Source: UBA1738 sp045580145 (GTDB taxonomy: Bacteria; Bacillota; Clostridia; UBA1381). From it: a stretch of 64,000 nt of DNA. Below the pieces are notes generated by a model that worked only from the letters and a program-made list of their open reading frames with translations, ran no database searches and was not told the origin of the DNA. Location of the stretch: contig JAZNNI010000094.1 of NCBI GenBank assembly GCA_045580145.1, positions 62,001 through 126,000 on the forward strand. Reading direction: 5' to 3'. Below are positions 49,384 to 57,478 of this stretch, one piece after another (positions within the stretch are counted from its first letter, which is position 1; each line of letters starts with the position of its first letter). Made by a program: the position numbers and the translations under genes.

Positions 49384-51912
49384 TTAAAATCCGCCCTGCT
49401 CTGTTCGATTTATAATATCATCCTGCAGAGACCTTGACAATGTTGTAAACAGCGCGCTGTAACCTGCAACACGTACAACAAGATTTTTATAATTCTCGGG
49501 ATGCTTTTGTGCATCCAAAAGTGTCTCGCGGCTTACTACGTTAAACTGCATATGCATACCCTTTTGGTCAAAGAATGCACGTATGAGTGATATAAAGCCC
49601 TCAATTCCCGATGTACCCTTCAGCGCTGAAGGATGGAACTTCATATTAAAGAGAGTTCCGTTAGATGCAATACCGTGGTCAAGCTTCGCAACCGAGTTTG
49701 CCGCCGCTGTAGGTCCTTTCACGTCGCTTCCCGCTGCCGGTGATACACCGTCAGCAATTGGTGCCCCTGCAAGTCTTGCATCAGGAGTTGCACCAGTCTG
49801 AAGTCCTAAAGGAACGTTTGCAGATACCGGATAAAGTCCTGCGTGATATCTTCCACCCCTTGGATTCTTGTAATTCTGAACAGGCTTAGTATATGTATAA
49901 GCCACCTCTCGTCCAAAAAGATCAACATCATCTATATCATTACCAAACTTAGGTAAAGATTTGATTTTTTCATAAAGAGCCTGATATTCGCGTTTCTTTC
50001 CTGCTTCAATATCATTTTCCATAACCTGTGTAAAGATTTCAGAAATTTGTGCATCGTTTACAGAATATCCTTTAGATGCTATTTCCTTAACAACCTCAAC
50101 AGTCAGTTTCTTTGCATACGCCTCGCTATATGGCATACCGAAATTATTTTTAAGAGCATCAGCATATTGCTCAAGTGTTATATAGCCTGTTTTATAAACA
50201 AGTTCCTTTACTGCATAAAGTGCATCCGCAACATTGGCAATACCAAAGCCCTGAGGTCCTGTGAAGTTATAAACCGCTCCGCCTTCCTGTGCTGACTTTC
50301 CGCGTCCGATACAATCGTCAATCATTGATGATAAAAATGGCAACGGACAACGCTCCATATGAGCAGAATCTACTGCATTATCTGCATTAACCATAAGCTT
50401 AATTGCATAGTCCATCTGTTTTTTATATGCATCAAACAGCTTATCAAATGTATCAAAATCTGAAAGTTCACCTGTTTTAGGTCCTACCTGTACGCCTTTG
50501 TCACGACCATTTGAGAATACAAGCTCTAAAGGTCTGCACATATTGAAAAATGCAGCATCGTGCCATCCATCTGTTCTTCCGCCCTTTTGTGGCTCAACAC
50601 ATCCGATAATACAATAGTCACGTGCATCCTCTAAGGTAAGACCTCTTGCGATAAGTGCCGGAATAATAATTTCGTCATTATAGTATGCAGGAAGTCCTAT
50701 ACCGGTTTTGGTAAGCTGTGCAGCTTTTTGCATAAGTTCATGTGGTGTTCCGTTCCAGACACGCATAGAAAGTGACGGCTGCGGAAGGTTAACGTGCATA
50801 GATGCAGATATACACATATATGAAAGGTCATTTGTGGCATCCATACCGCTTTTGTCCTGTCCGCCCACAATCAGATTCTGGAACATACTGTAACCTGCAA
50901 AACCTTCTGCAGAAAGTGCATCACGCACCTTGTTTAAGCTATTAAGCTTCACCCATACGCAGTCAACAAGCTCCTGTGCCTGCTCACGTGTAATTCTGCC
51001 ACTTTCAATATCCTTTTTATAATATGGATACATATACTGGTCAAAACGTCCTGGTGAAATCGAGTGTCCACTGGACTCGGTCTGTATCAAAAGCTGAATA
51101 AACCAGAATGACTGGCAAGCTTCGTGGAAGGTTTGGGCACCATTTGCAGGAACTCTGTCACAAATTCTTGCAATTTCCAAAAGCTCTTCTCGTCTTTTTG
51201 CGTCCCTGCATTCCTCTGCCATCTTTTTTGCTGCAAGTGAATAACGTTTTGCAAAAATCACTGCGCTTTCACAGCTTTCCATAACAGATGTTAAGAAGGA
51301 ATACCTCTTAGTATAATCTCCGTCGTATATATTACATTTATCTCTCTCAGATTTTGCATAATCATATATGCCCTTATATCCGATTCTTAAAACCTTATCA
51401 TAGTCAACACTTACGTGACCGATACCATTATAAAAATAGTTTCCGACAGTAAAAATGTTATGTTCAATAGCTAAAAGCGCCTCAGGTGCCATATATGATG
51501 TAGCAAGCTCGCTCGTGGTCCTGCCCTGCCAGTATTTATGTACTTCTTTCAATTTTGCCGCAGTTTCATCAGATATATAAAATGCATCTGCACTACGTGT
51601 CGCAATAGTATCAAATTCATCCTCAAGCCATTTATTTGAAAATTCCGGAAAAGTCTGACAACCACGTCTTGCAAAACTGTTGCAGCCAACGATAAGCTCA
51701 TCGTCACGTATAACAACTGGCAATTTCTCTACAATCGCTCTGAATGCTCTTGATTTTCTTAAATAAAGAGGCATACCTTCTGTGCTCTTAAAACTTTCAG
51801 TAATAATTTCAGCACGTGTAGATTCAATGGTAGGTGTACCTGAATAAAGGTCATCTATAAGCTTTTGTATACGATCAGATTTCTGTATTTCTTCAGTATA
51901 AACACTGTTCAT
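49384..51912 (-). CDS. Glycyl radical enzyme, eliminase/lyase type
   Basis: An 842-residue oxygen-sensitive radical enzyme. The glycyl radical loop RVAGYSALF near the C-terminus places the radical Gly at residue 817. The thiyl Cys is at 438 in CIIGCVEPQKGGRTDGW, with Glu440 two residues later. The GCVEP pattern marks dehydratase and lyase members (glycerol dehydratase, CutC, YbiW/PflD types), not pyruvate formate-lyase, which has adjacent Cys-Cys. No activating radical-SAM enzyme is in the window. Its neighbours are a class II aldolase downstream and an HTH-PfkB kinase upstream. E. coli YbiW/PflD relatives open anhydrohexitol 6-phosphates to a deoxy-ketose phosphate for an aldolase, a tempting parallel but not provable from sequence. 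Confidence 0.92.
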   Translation of the reverse strand: MNSVYTEEIQKSDRIQKLIDDLYSGTPTIESTRAEIITESFKSTEGMPLYLRKSRAFRAIVEKLPVVIRDDELIVGCNSFARRGCQTFPEFSNKWLEDEFDTIATRSADAFYISDETAAKLKEVHKYWQGRTTSELATSYMAPEALLAIEHNIFTVGNYFYNGIGHVSVDYDKVLRIGYKGIYDYAKSERDKCNIYDGDYTKRYSFLTSVMESCESAVIFAKRYSLAAKKMAEECRDAKRREELLEIARICDRVPANGAQTFHEACQSFWFIQLLIQTESSGHSISPGRFDQYMYPYYKKDIESGRITREQAQELVDCVWVKLNSLNKVRDALSAEGFAGYSMFQNLIVGGQDKSGMDATNDLSYMCISASMHVNLPQPSLSMRVWNGTPHELMQKAAQLTKTGIGLPAYYNDEIIIPALIARGLTLEDARDYCIIGCVEPQKGGRTDGWHDAAFFNMCRPLELVFSNGRDKGVQVGPKTGELSDFDTFDKLFDAYKKQMDYAIKLMVNADNAVDSAHMERCPLPFLSSMIDDCIGRGKSAQEGGAVYNFTGPQGFGIANVADALYAVKELVYKTGYITLEQYADALKNNFGMPYSEAYAKKLTVEVVKEIASKGYSVNDAQISEIFTQVMENDIEAGKKREYQALYEKIKSLPKFGNDIDDVDLFGREVAYTYTKPVQNYKNPRGGRYHAGLYPVSANVPLGLQTGATPDARLAGAPIADGVSPAAGSDVKGPTAAANSVAKLDHGIASNGTLFNMKFHPSALKGTSGIEGFISLIRAFFDQKGMHMQFNVVSRETLLDAQKHPENYKNLVVRVAGYSALFTTLSRSLQDDIINRTEQGGF

Positions 51913-51931
51913 AACTAATCCTCCAAAATAA

Positions 51932-51944
51932 ACTATCTTATAGT
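51932..51944 (-). promoter_or_regulatory. Operator-like inverted repeat at the GRE transcription start
   Basis: ACTAT-CTT-ATAGT, 5-bp arms around a 3-nt centre, just downstream of the -10 box of the GRE promoter. It could be the site of the neighbouring HTH-PfkB protein or another repressor. Confidence 0.35.
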
Positions 51945-51947
51945 CTT

Positions 51948-51976
51948 ATAATACAACAAATCGAAAAATAAGTCAA
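51948..51976 (-). promoter_or_regulatory. Promoter for the GRE-aldolase operon
   Basis: TTGACT, a 17-nt spacer and TATTAT on the minus strand, about 36 nt ahead of the start codon and just downstream of the HTH-PfkB stop. Confidence 0.65.
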
Positions 51977-52005
51977 CATATTTAAGTAGCCATAGAGGAT
52001 ATAAT

Positions 52006-53223
52006 CTACTTAAGCACCTTTCTTTTAAATATGTCGTTAAGCTTTTCTATTTCCTTTCTTGAGCGCATTCCGCTTATTGAGTCTGCAGCAGACAGGTTGC
52101 ACGCAGCAGCGGCAGATGCAAATTCAAGGATTTTCTCATCATCGCATTCTTTGTAAATTCCATAAAGACAGGCAGCAGCATATGAGTCACCTGCTCCAAC
52201 GCTTCCCTTTATGTAATCATCCGGAAGCTCAAGAGAAGGAACAACAACAAATTTTCCGCTCTTATCAAGCAAAAATCCTGCCTCAGTACAGTGAACAATC
52301 ACCTTTTCACGTACTCCGTATTCCATAAACGCTTCCATTGTCTTTTTTATGTTTTCAATGTGAATTCTTCCGTCAGAATGTCTTGGGGAAAGTCCGGTTA
52401 CGCGACAGCTTTCAATTTCATTTAAAATTGCATAGTCACAATGCTTAAGTGCAGGAATAATTTTCTCCTTAAATCTGTCCCCGTCTTCGCTGACAACATC
52501 TATTGAAGTCTTTATCCCCTTGTCCGAAACCTTCTTCAAAAGCCTTGCAAGCTTTGTGCCATATTCTTCGTCATATTCATCAAATTTATCTAAGAGAAGA
52601 ATGTATCCTGCGTGAAAAATCCTGCAGTCAAGCGCATCAACATTCACCTCGTCTATCGAAAACGTACTGTTTGCTCCGGCAGAATAAAAGAATGTCCTCT
52701 CTCCCGTTGATTTTTCTGTCATAACGCTGTCACAAGATGTATTTATTGTTTCATCAACCTTTATCTGACTGACATTTATTCCATATTTAGCAAGCTGAGA
52801 TACAACAAACTTTCCATTCTCATCATTTCCCACCTTGCCGATTGCTGTAAGGAAAATGTCAGGATCGATTTTTGCTATGTCAATTATCGTATTCGGCACG
52901 CATCCGCCGACAGCATATTCAGTATCCGAAACATTACAAAGCATATTCTTCTCCGGATACTTATCAATCATATTTACAACGTCAACTATAATGTTTCCCG
53001 CGATTGCAATCCCTTGCGTATCTCCTTTCAAAAGGTAGTCAACAGAAACTCCAAACACCTCTGAAAGCTCTGGAAGTATTGTTATTTCCGGGTATCCTCC
53101 ACCGTTTTCCCACTTACTTACAGTTTTGTCACTCACATTCAGTCTTTCTGCAAGCTGCATCTGTGTAAGACCAAGTTTTTTACGAAGTTTAGTAATTGTA
53201 TTTCCTAAAATTGTCGGGTTCAT
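52006..53223 (-). CDS. XRE-type HTH fused to a PfkB sugar kinase
   Basis: A 405-residue fusion. Residues 1-68 are an XRE/Cro helix-turn-helix (ITKLRKKLGLTQMQLAERLNVSDKTVSKWENGGGYPEITILPELSEVFGVSVDYLL). Residues 72-400 are a ribokinase-family domain with a GG substrate motif (YAVGGCVPNTIIDIAKI near 108), FFYSAGANSTF near 185, and the C-terminal GSVGAGDSYAAACLYG signature with the catalytic Asp near 355. The kinase looks intact, so one protein may both phosphorylate a sugar and control genes by substrate level. It precedes the GRE promoter on the same strand. It could equally be a sensor whose kinase domain only binds. GGAGG precedes the ATG. Confidence 0.88.
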   Translation of the reverse strand: MNPTILGNTITKLRKKLGLTQMQLAERLNVSDKTVSKWENGGGYPEITILPELSEVFGVSVDYLLKGDTQGIAIAGNIIVDVVNMIDKYPEKNMLCNVSDTEYAVGGCVPNTIIDIAKIDPDIFLTAIGKVGNDENGKFVVSQLAKYGINVSQIKVDETINTSCDSVMTEKSTGERTFFYSAGANSTFSIDEVNVDALDCRIFHAGYILLLDKFDEYDEEYGTKLARLLKKVSDKGIKTSIDVVSEDGDRFKEKIIPALKHCDYAILNEIESCRVTGLSPRHSDGRIHIENIKKTMEAFMEYGVREKVIVHCTEAGFLLDKSGKFVVVPSLELPDDYIKGSVGAGDSYAAACLYGIYKECDDEKILEFASAAAACNLSAADSISGMRSRKEIEKLNDIFKRKVLK

Positions 53224-53250
53224 AGCGCACCTCCTGTTTCTTATATTATT

Positions 53251-53278
53251 ATTTTATCATTTACTTAAAAAAAGTAAA
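53251..53278 (-). promoter_or_regulatory. Promoter of the HTH-PfkB gene, overlapped by an inverted repeat
   Basis: TTTACT, a 16-nt spacer and TAAAAT on the minus strand. A perfect 7-bp inverted repeat (TTTACTT-N5-AAGTAAA, 53260-53278) covers the -35 box and spacer, as expected for an autoregulatory operator. Confidence 0.5.
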
Positions 53279-53373
53279 CCTACGAATCATATAAATTCAA
53301 CCAAATGTTCGCCTGTTAAGTATACGTTCCGTAGAGCTGTTTTATTTAATTCTCAAAATATGGCTTTATATAT

Positions 53374-53400
53374 AAAAAAAGCCACATAAAAGCGGCTTTT
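53374..53400 (-). terminator. Terminator after the aldose-epimerase-like gene
   Basis: Stem AAAAAGCC / GGCTTTTT closing a 10-nt loop with T7 on the minus strand, next to the stop at 53402. Confidence 0.75.
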
Positions 53401-53401
53401 C

Positions 53402-54268
53402 CTATTCTATTTCAATGATATGTGTTTTTACTACCGTTTCTCCGGCTTTTGCCTCTAAAATTTCCGGCTTATGAGTGATGTCATAATCACTGTCAACAAA
53501 GTCTGGAAGTCCTGCCCACGGCTCAAGACATACGTATCCCGCTCCCGGCTTTGTCCAGATAAGGAAGCTGTCAAACCCATTAAAATCAAGATTTATACAT
53601 CTGCCGGTTTTCCTGTGCTTTAAAGTTGCCTTTCTTGATTTTAAGCCAAGCAAAATCAGCGCATCAATCTCAAAATATTCTGTCTTTAGCGGAATTTCAT
53701 TTGTGTTTTCCAGAATAAGAGTATCCTTATGGACTAATAGATTTCCTTCATTGAGAGTATGTCTTATATCTTCCCTCTCATCAAAAATAACACTGTATTC
53801 TTCAATCCCCTCAGGGCAAGCATAAGCCTCGTGTGCACCGATTGAGAAGTACATATTATCGTTTGTAAGATTTGTTACTGCATACTTCACATCGAGCTTA
53901 TTTCCCAAAAGGGTATATGTAATTCTGAGTTCATTTTCAAACGGATATACCTTCAAAGTCTCGCTGTCAGACTTTAAAAGAAAAGTCACTGTGTCCACTC
54001 CTGTGCTTTCAACCTCAAACTCTTTAAGTCTTGCAAAGCCGTGCTTTTCTAACGTGTATTCCTTTCCCTTAAAGATAAATTTATCATCCTTAAGTCCTCC
54101 GCAAATCGGGAAAAGTACAGGTGCACGACCATTCCAGAATGCTGGGTCGCCATTCCACATTATTTCTCTTCCGTCCTTAATTATGCTTTGAAGCTCAGCT
54201 CCCAAAGTGCTTATAGTCGCAGTCAAAACATCATTTGATATAGTAATCTCTTTTGACACATTAATCAC
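53402..54268 (-). CDS. Aldose 1-epimerase-like protein (LacX type)
   Basis: A 288-residue galactose-mutarotase-fold protein. Family marks: STLGAELQSIIKDGREIMWNGDPAFWNGRAPVLFPICGGLKDD at the N-terminus, LEKHGFARLKEF near 73 (His-Gly), FSIGAHEAYACP near 140 (His) and a late FLIWTKPGAGYVCLEPWAGLPD with the catalytic Glu near 260. It interconverts sugar anomers, or acts on hexose 6-phosphates as YeaD-type enzymes do. It is convergent in strand with the HTH-PfkB and GRE genes but has its own promoter and terminator, so it may or may not act in that pathway. GGGAG precedes the ATG. Confidence 0.88.
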   Translation of the reverse strand: MINVSKEITISNDVLTATISTLGAELQSIIKDGREIMWNGDPAFWNGRAPVLFPICGGLKDDKFIFKGKEYTLEKHGFARLKEFEVESTGVDTVTFLLKSDSETLKVYPFENELRITYTLLGNKLDVKYAVTNLTNDNMYFSIGAHEAYACPEGIEEYSVIFDEREDIRHTLNEGNLLVHKDTLILENTNEIPLKTEYFEIDALILLGLKSRKATLKHRKTGRCINLDFNGFDSFLIWTKPGAGYVCLEPWAGLPDFVDSDYDITHKPEILEAKAGETVVKTHIIEIE

Positions 54269-54287
54269 TCCCTAATTAATTTTAATC

Positions 54288-54317
54288 ATCATATCACATA
54301 ACCAGCGAGCTTGTCAA
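54288..54317 (-). promoter_or_regulatory. Promoter for the aldose-epimerase-like gene
   Basis: Perfect TTGACA, an 18-nt spacer and TATGAT on the minus strand, 20 nt ahead of the start. Confidence 0.6.
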
Positions 54318-54362
54318 TAAAATTCCAGAATTCAGGACATACTATCCATAGGAGGGATAAAT

Positions 54363-55334
54363 ATGTGCACTGCAGTTACCTATAATTCAACCAATCACTA
54401 TTTCGGCAGAAATCTTGACCTTGAGTATTCATATAACGAAGCTGTCACAATAACGCCAAGAAATTTTCCATTTGAATTCAGAGAATGTCCTGTTATTGAC
54501 CACCACTATGCATTAATTGGAATTGCAACAGTCGAAGGCGGATACCCGCTATATTATGATGCTGCAAATGAACAAGGCCTTTCTATTGCTGCATTAAATT
54601 TCCCAGGAAATGCTCATTACTTGCCAATATCAGAAAAAAAGCACAACATTGCACCCTTCGAGCTAATCCCTTGGGTGCTTTCAAAATGCAAATCAATCAA
54701 TGAAGCAAGAGAGCTTTTACTCAAAACCAACATTGCAAATATCGTATTTAGTGATAAATTTCCTCTTACGCCACTGCATTTTCTAATCGCCGACAAAAGT
54801 GGCTCTATCGTAGTTGAGCCGCTTAAAAGTGGATTGGTAATTCACGAAAATCCTATCGGAATTTTAACAAACAACCCGACTTTTGATATGCAAATGTTTA
54901 ATCTCAGAAACTATATGCATCTTTCAAGTATGCCGCCCGAAAACAAATTTTCCGACAAAATTTTCTTAGAGCCATATTCAAATGGTATGGGAGCTTTAGG
55001 ACTTCCGGGCGACCTTTCATCTTCATCACGGTTTGTACGTGCCGCTTTTACCAAGCTCAACTCTCCAACTTGCACAACCGAAAACGAAAGTATATCTCAG
55101 TTTTTTCATATTCTTTCCTCTGTTTCTCATACAAGAGGAAGTGTTATGGTCGGCGATAAGTATGAGATTACCGTCTATTCCTCGTGTTGCAACACAGATA
55201 ATGGGATTTACTATTATACCACCTACGAAAACAGTTCTATAACCGCAGTTAATATGTATCAGGAAGACTTAGATTCCTCTGCTCTTGTTCACTATCCGCT
55301 GAAACATACTCTGCAAATTTCATACGAAAATTAA
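54363..55334 (+). CDS. cbh: Choloylglycine hydrolase family protein (bile salt hydrolase-like)
   Basis: A 323-residue Ntn hydrolase whose N-terminal Cys (Cys2 after Met removal) is the nucleophile: MCTAVTY. The other conserved residues are FGRNLDLEYSY (Arg16, Asp19), AALNFPGNAHY near residue 77, LTNNPTFD near 170 and ALGLPGDLSSSSRFVRAAF near 215, holding Asn and Arg of the active site. It cleaves amide bonds of glycine- or taurine-conjugated bile acids, or of penicillin V in relatives; both use this fold. The LPGD and SRFVR blocks are standard for intestinal BSHs. No signal peptide is visible. AGGAGGG precedes the ATG. A gut habitat is implied. Confidence 0.92.
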   Translation: MCTAVTYNSTNHYFGRNLDLEYSYNEAVTITPRNFPFEFRECPVIDHHYALIGIATVEGGYPLYYDAANEQGLSIAALNFPGNAHYLPISEKKHNIAPFELIPWVLSKCKSINEARELLLKTNIANIVFSDKFPLTPLHFLIADKSGSIVVEPLKSGLVIHENPIGILTNNPTFDMQMFNLRNYMHLSSMPPENKFSDKIFLEPYSNGMGALGLPGDLSSSSRFVRAAFTKLNSPTCTTENESISQFFHILSSVSHTRGSVMVGDKYEITVYSSCCNTDNGIYYYTTYENSSITAVNMYQEDLDSSALVHYPLKHTLQISYEN

Positions 55335-55337
55335 AAT

Positions 55338-55357
55338 GGCAGGAGATAACTCCTGCC
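55338..55357. terminator. Shared hairpin between the choloylglycine hydrolase and patatin genes
   Basis: A perfect 8-bp stem (GGCAGGAG / CTCCTGCC) with a 4-nt loop at the convergent ends; the patatin stop overlaps its edge. T-rich sequence follows on both strands. Confidence 0.75.
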
Positions 55358-56205
55358 TATCCTTTTAAAAATTCTTTTATTTCCTCAAGCTTCAAAAGTC
55401 CAATCCGTCTACCTTCTTCATAAACTTTTTTAAGTAGTTCCGGATTATGTGAGGTTCTTTTTATCGGCAGGGACGCATCAGGCCTTATAACCAAAAGCTC
55501 TCCCGCCGCTTCCTTTTCCTCAATATATTTAACAGTATCATTATACATAATATGCCTGCTTTCAACAGCCTTAACCATATTCGGATACTTCCCAAGTGTG
55601 GCCTTAACAATAGGAAGTGTGCCTGTTTTTTCCTTTATGTATCCCTTTGGCTGTGTCAGGATAACAACATTTTTAGTATAGCCTATATCCTCAAAATACT
55701 TTATCGGTATTGAATCGGATATTCCTCCGTCAAGGAGTTTATATCCATCAAGTTCAACAATTTTTGACACAAGCGGCAGAGATGCCGATGCCCTCACCCA
55801 CTCCGCAAAATCTTTGTCTGCTTTTTCGTACTTTTTATATACAGGCTTACCCGTAATGACATCGGTACAAACCACATAAAATGGCATAGGATTACTGCTG
55901 AATGCTTCTTCATCAAAAAGGTCCAACTTTTCAGGCAACTCGTGATAACAAAAATCCGCTCCAAAAAGATTTCCCGTAAAAATCAAAGACCACATACTGC
56001 AATATCTCTTGTCACGGCAATATTTTATATTATACCTTGCAGCTCTTCCAATCTGCCCTGATTTGAAGTTGCATCCAAATGCCGCACCTGCTGAAACTCC
56101 TATAGCAGCATCAAACTTAATGTCATTTTCCATCATAACATCTGTTATGCCAGCAGTAAAAAGTCCCCGCATAGCGCCGCCTTCCATAATAAGTCCCGTA
56201 TTCAT
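55357..56205 (-). CDS. Patatin-like phospholipase
   Basis: A 282-residue serine lipase/acylhydrolase of the patatin/RssA family. The oxyanion region MEGGAMRGLFTAGITDVM starts it; GVSAG (GxSxG, nucleophile Ser near residue 38) and DGGISDSIP near 160 give the Ser-Asp dyad. Probably cytoplasmic and acting on phospholipids or lysophospholipids; the natural substrate is unknown. Its ATG overlaps the glycerate-kinase stop by 1 nt (TAATG), so the two genes are coupled, although no shared metabolism is obvious. Confidence 0.9.
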   Translation of the reverse strand: MNTGLIMEGGAMRGLFTAGITDVMMENDIKFDAAIGVSAGAAFGCNFKSGQIGRAARYNIKYCRDKRYCSMWSLIFTGNLFGADFCYHELPEKLDLFDEEAFSSNPMPFYVVCTDVITGKPVYKKYEKADKDFAEWVRASASLPLVSKIVELDGYKLLDGGISDSIPIKYFEDIGYTKNVVILTQPKGYIKEKTGTLPIVKATLGKYPNMVKAVESRHIMYNDTVKYIEEKEAAGELLVIRPDASLPIKRTSHNPELLKKVYEEGRRIGLLKLEEIKEFLKG

Positions 56206-57362
56206 TAAATGTTTCCTCCGAAAAAATTTCCTATCTTAATCAATCTGAATACCTGAATAGCTGTATCCTTTAAATTCTTGTATGCATTATCTATATCCAT
56301 AGCTTCGTCCAACGAGCAAGGCTTTCTCACTATCGGAAAAAAGGCATCTATTCCATACCTATTACAAATGTGTGCATCCTCTGTCACGCATCCCGAAAAT
56401 GCTATTACAGGTTTATAGTATTTTTTAGCAAGATTAGCAACACCTATCGGTGCTTTTCCCATATACGACTGCCCATCAAGTCGGCCTTCGCCTGTTATAA
56501 CAATATCTGCATCCTTTACATACTTCTCAAGATTTGTTTGTTTCATAACTAAATCTATGCCTGATTTAAGCTCTCCTCCAAGATATGATAAAAATGCAAA
56601 ACCCAGTCCACCTGCGGCTCCTGCCCCCGGAAACTCAGCATCTGCCTCAGGGATTATTTCTTTCGTAAGACGCGCATAATTTCCAAGCCAAACATCCATA
56701 TCCTTTATCATAGCCTCAGTTGCACCCTTCTGTGGTCCGTAAATGTTGCTGCAACCATTCTCTCCACAAAGCACATTTTTTACATCGCAAGCTATACAAA
56801 ACCTGCACTGGGAAAGCTCTTTCACAGCATTTTCTGTGCGTATTTCAGCTATTTCTTTTAATCCCTTTGCACCAAATTCTACCTGCTCGCCATCTTGATT
56901 TAAAAATTCAAAGCCAAGTGCCTGAAGCATTCCTACTCCGCCGTCATTTGTGGCACTTCCACCTATTCCTATAACAAAATCACGGCACCCTCTGGAAATG
57001 GCATCAACAATCATTTCTCCCACACCATATGTTGTCGTATTTAAGGGATTTCGTTCTTCCTCATTTATCAATGTAATACCCGCAGCTGCAGACATTTCAA
57101 TAATAGCTGTTTTTGTATCAGAAATTATGCCATAGCCAGCTTCTATCAAGTTTCCTAAAGGATTGTGAACAGTTATTTTATTTATTTTCCCATTTCTTGC
57201 AGATACAATCGCATCAACTGTTCCCTCACCGCCGTCGGCAATCGGACAAACAAAAACCTCTGCACCTTCATATACCTCCTGCATTGCTTCCTTTATTGCT
57301 CTCGCAGATTCAAATGTACTAAGACTTCCTTTAAATGAGTCTACCGCCACCGCAACCTTCAT
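56205..57362 (-). CDS. glxK: Glycerate 2-kinase, GlxK/GarK type
   Basis: Phosphorylates D-glycerate to 2-phosphoglycerate. The 385-residue type I kinase has VAVDSFKGSLSTFESARAIKEAM at the start, the CPIADGGEGTVDAIV block near 45, the GIGGSATNDGGVGMLQALGF Gly-rich loop near 127, VGLTGEGRLD-like IVITGEGRLDGQSYMGKAP near 280, and GIDAFFPI near 350. The ATG at 57362 has GAGG 8 nt upstream; a GTG three codons earlier is less likely. It joins the patatin gene in a two-gene unit next to the lactate dehydrogenase set, and glycerate metabolism is near pyruvate. Confidence 0.92.
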   Translation of the reverse strand: MKVAVAVDSFKGSLSTFESARAIKEAMQEVYEGAEVFVCPIADGGEGTVDAIVSARNGKINKITVHNPLGNLIEAGYGIISDTKTAIIEMSAAAGITLINEEERNPLNTTTYGVGEMIVDAISRGCRDFVIGIGGSATNDGGVGMLQALGFEFLNQDGEQVEFGAKGLKEIAEIRTENAVKELSQCRFCIACDVKNVLCGENGCSNIYGPQKGATEAMIKDMDVWLGNYARLTKEIIPEADAEFPGAGAAGGLGFAFLSYLGGELKSGIDLVMKQTNLEKYVKDADIVITGEGRLDGQSYMGKAPIGVANLAKKYYKPVIAFSGCVTEDAHICNRYGIDAFFPIVRKPCSLDEAMDIDNAYKNLKDTAIQVFRLIKIGNFFGGNI

Positions 57363-57415
57363 AAGCTTCACCTCTTGTTTATATTATACCAAATTAAAGA
57401 TAAAAAATCAACTTG

Positions 57416-57450
57416 AAAAACAGCTCCATATTATAAAATGAAGCTGTTTT
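57416..57450 (-). terminator. Terminator after the glcD gene of the etf operon
   Basis: Stem AAAACAGCTCCAT / ATGAAGCTGTTTT (one mismatch) with a T5 tail on the minus strand, 29 nt past the glcD stop. Confidence 0.75.
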
Positions 57451-57478
57451 AATATAGTTTTGCAAGAAATCTTTTCTT

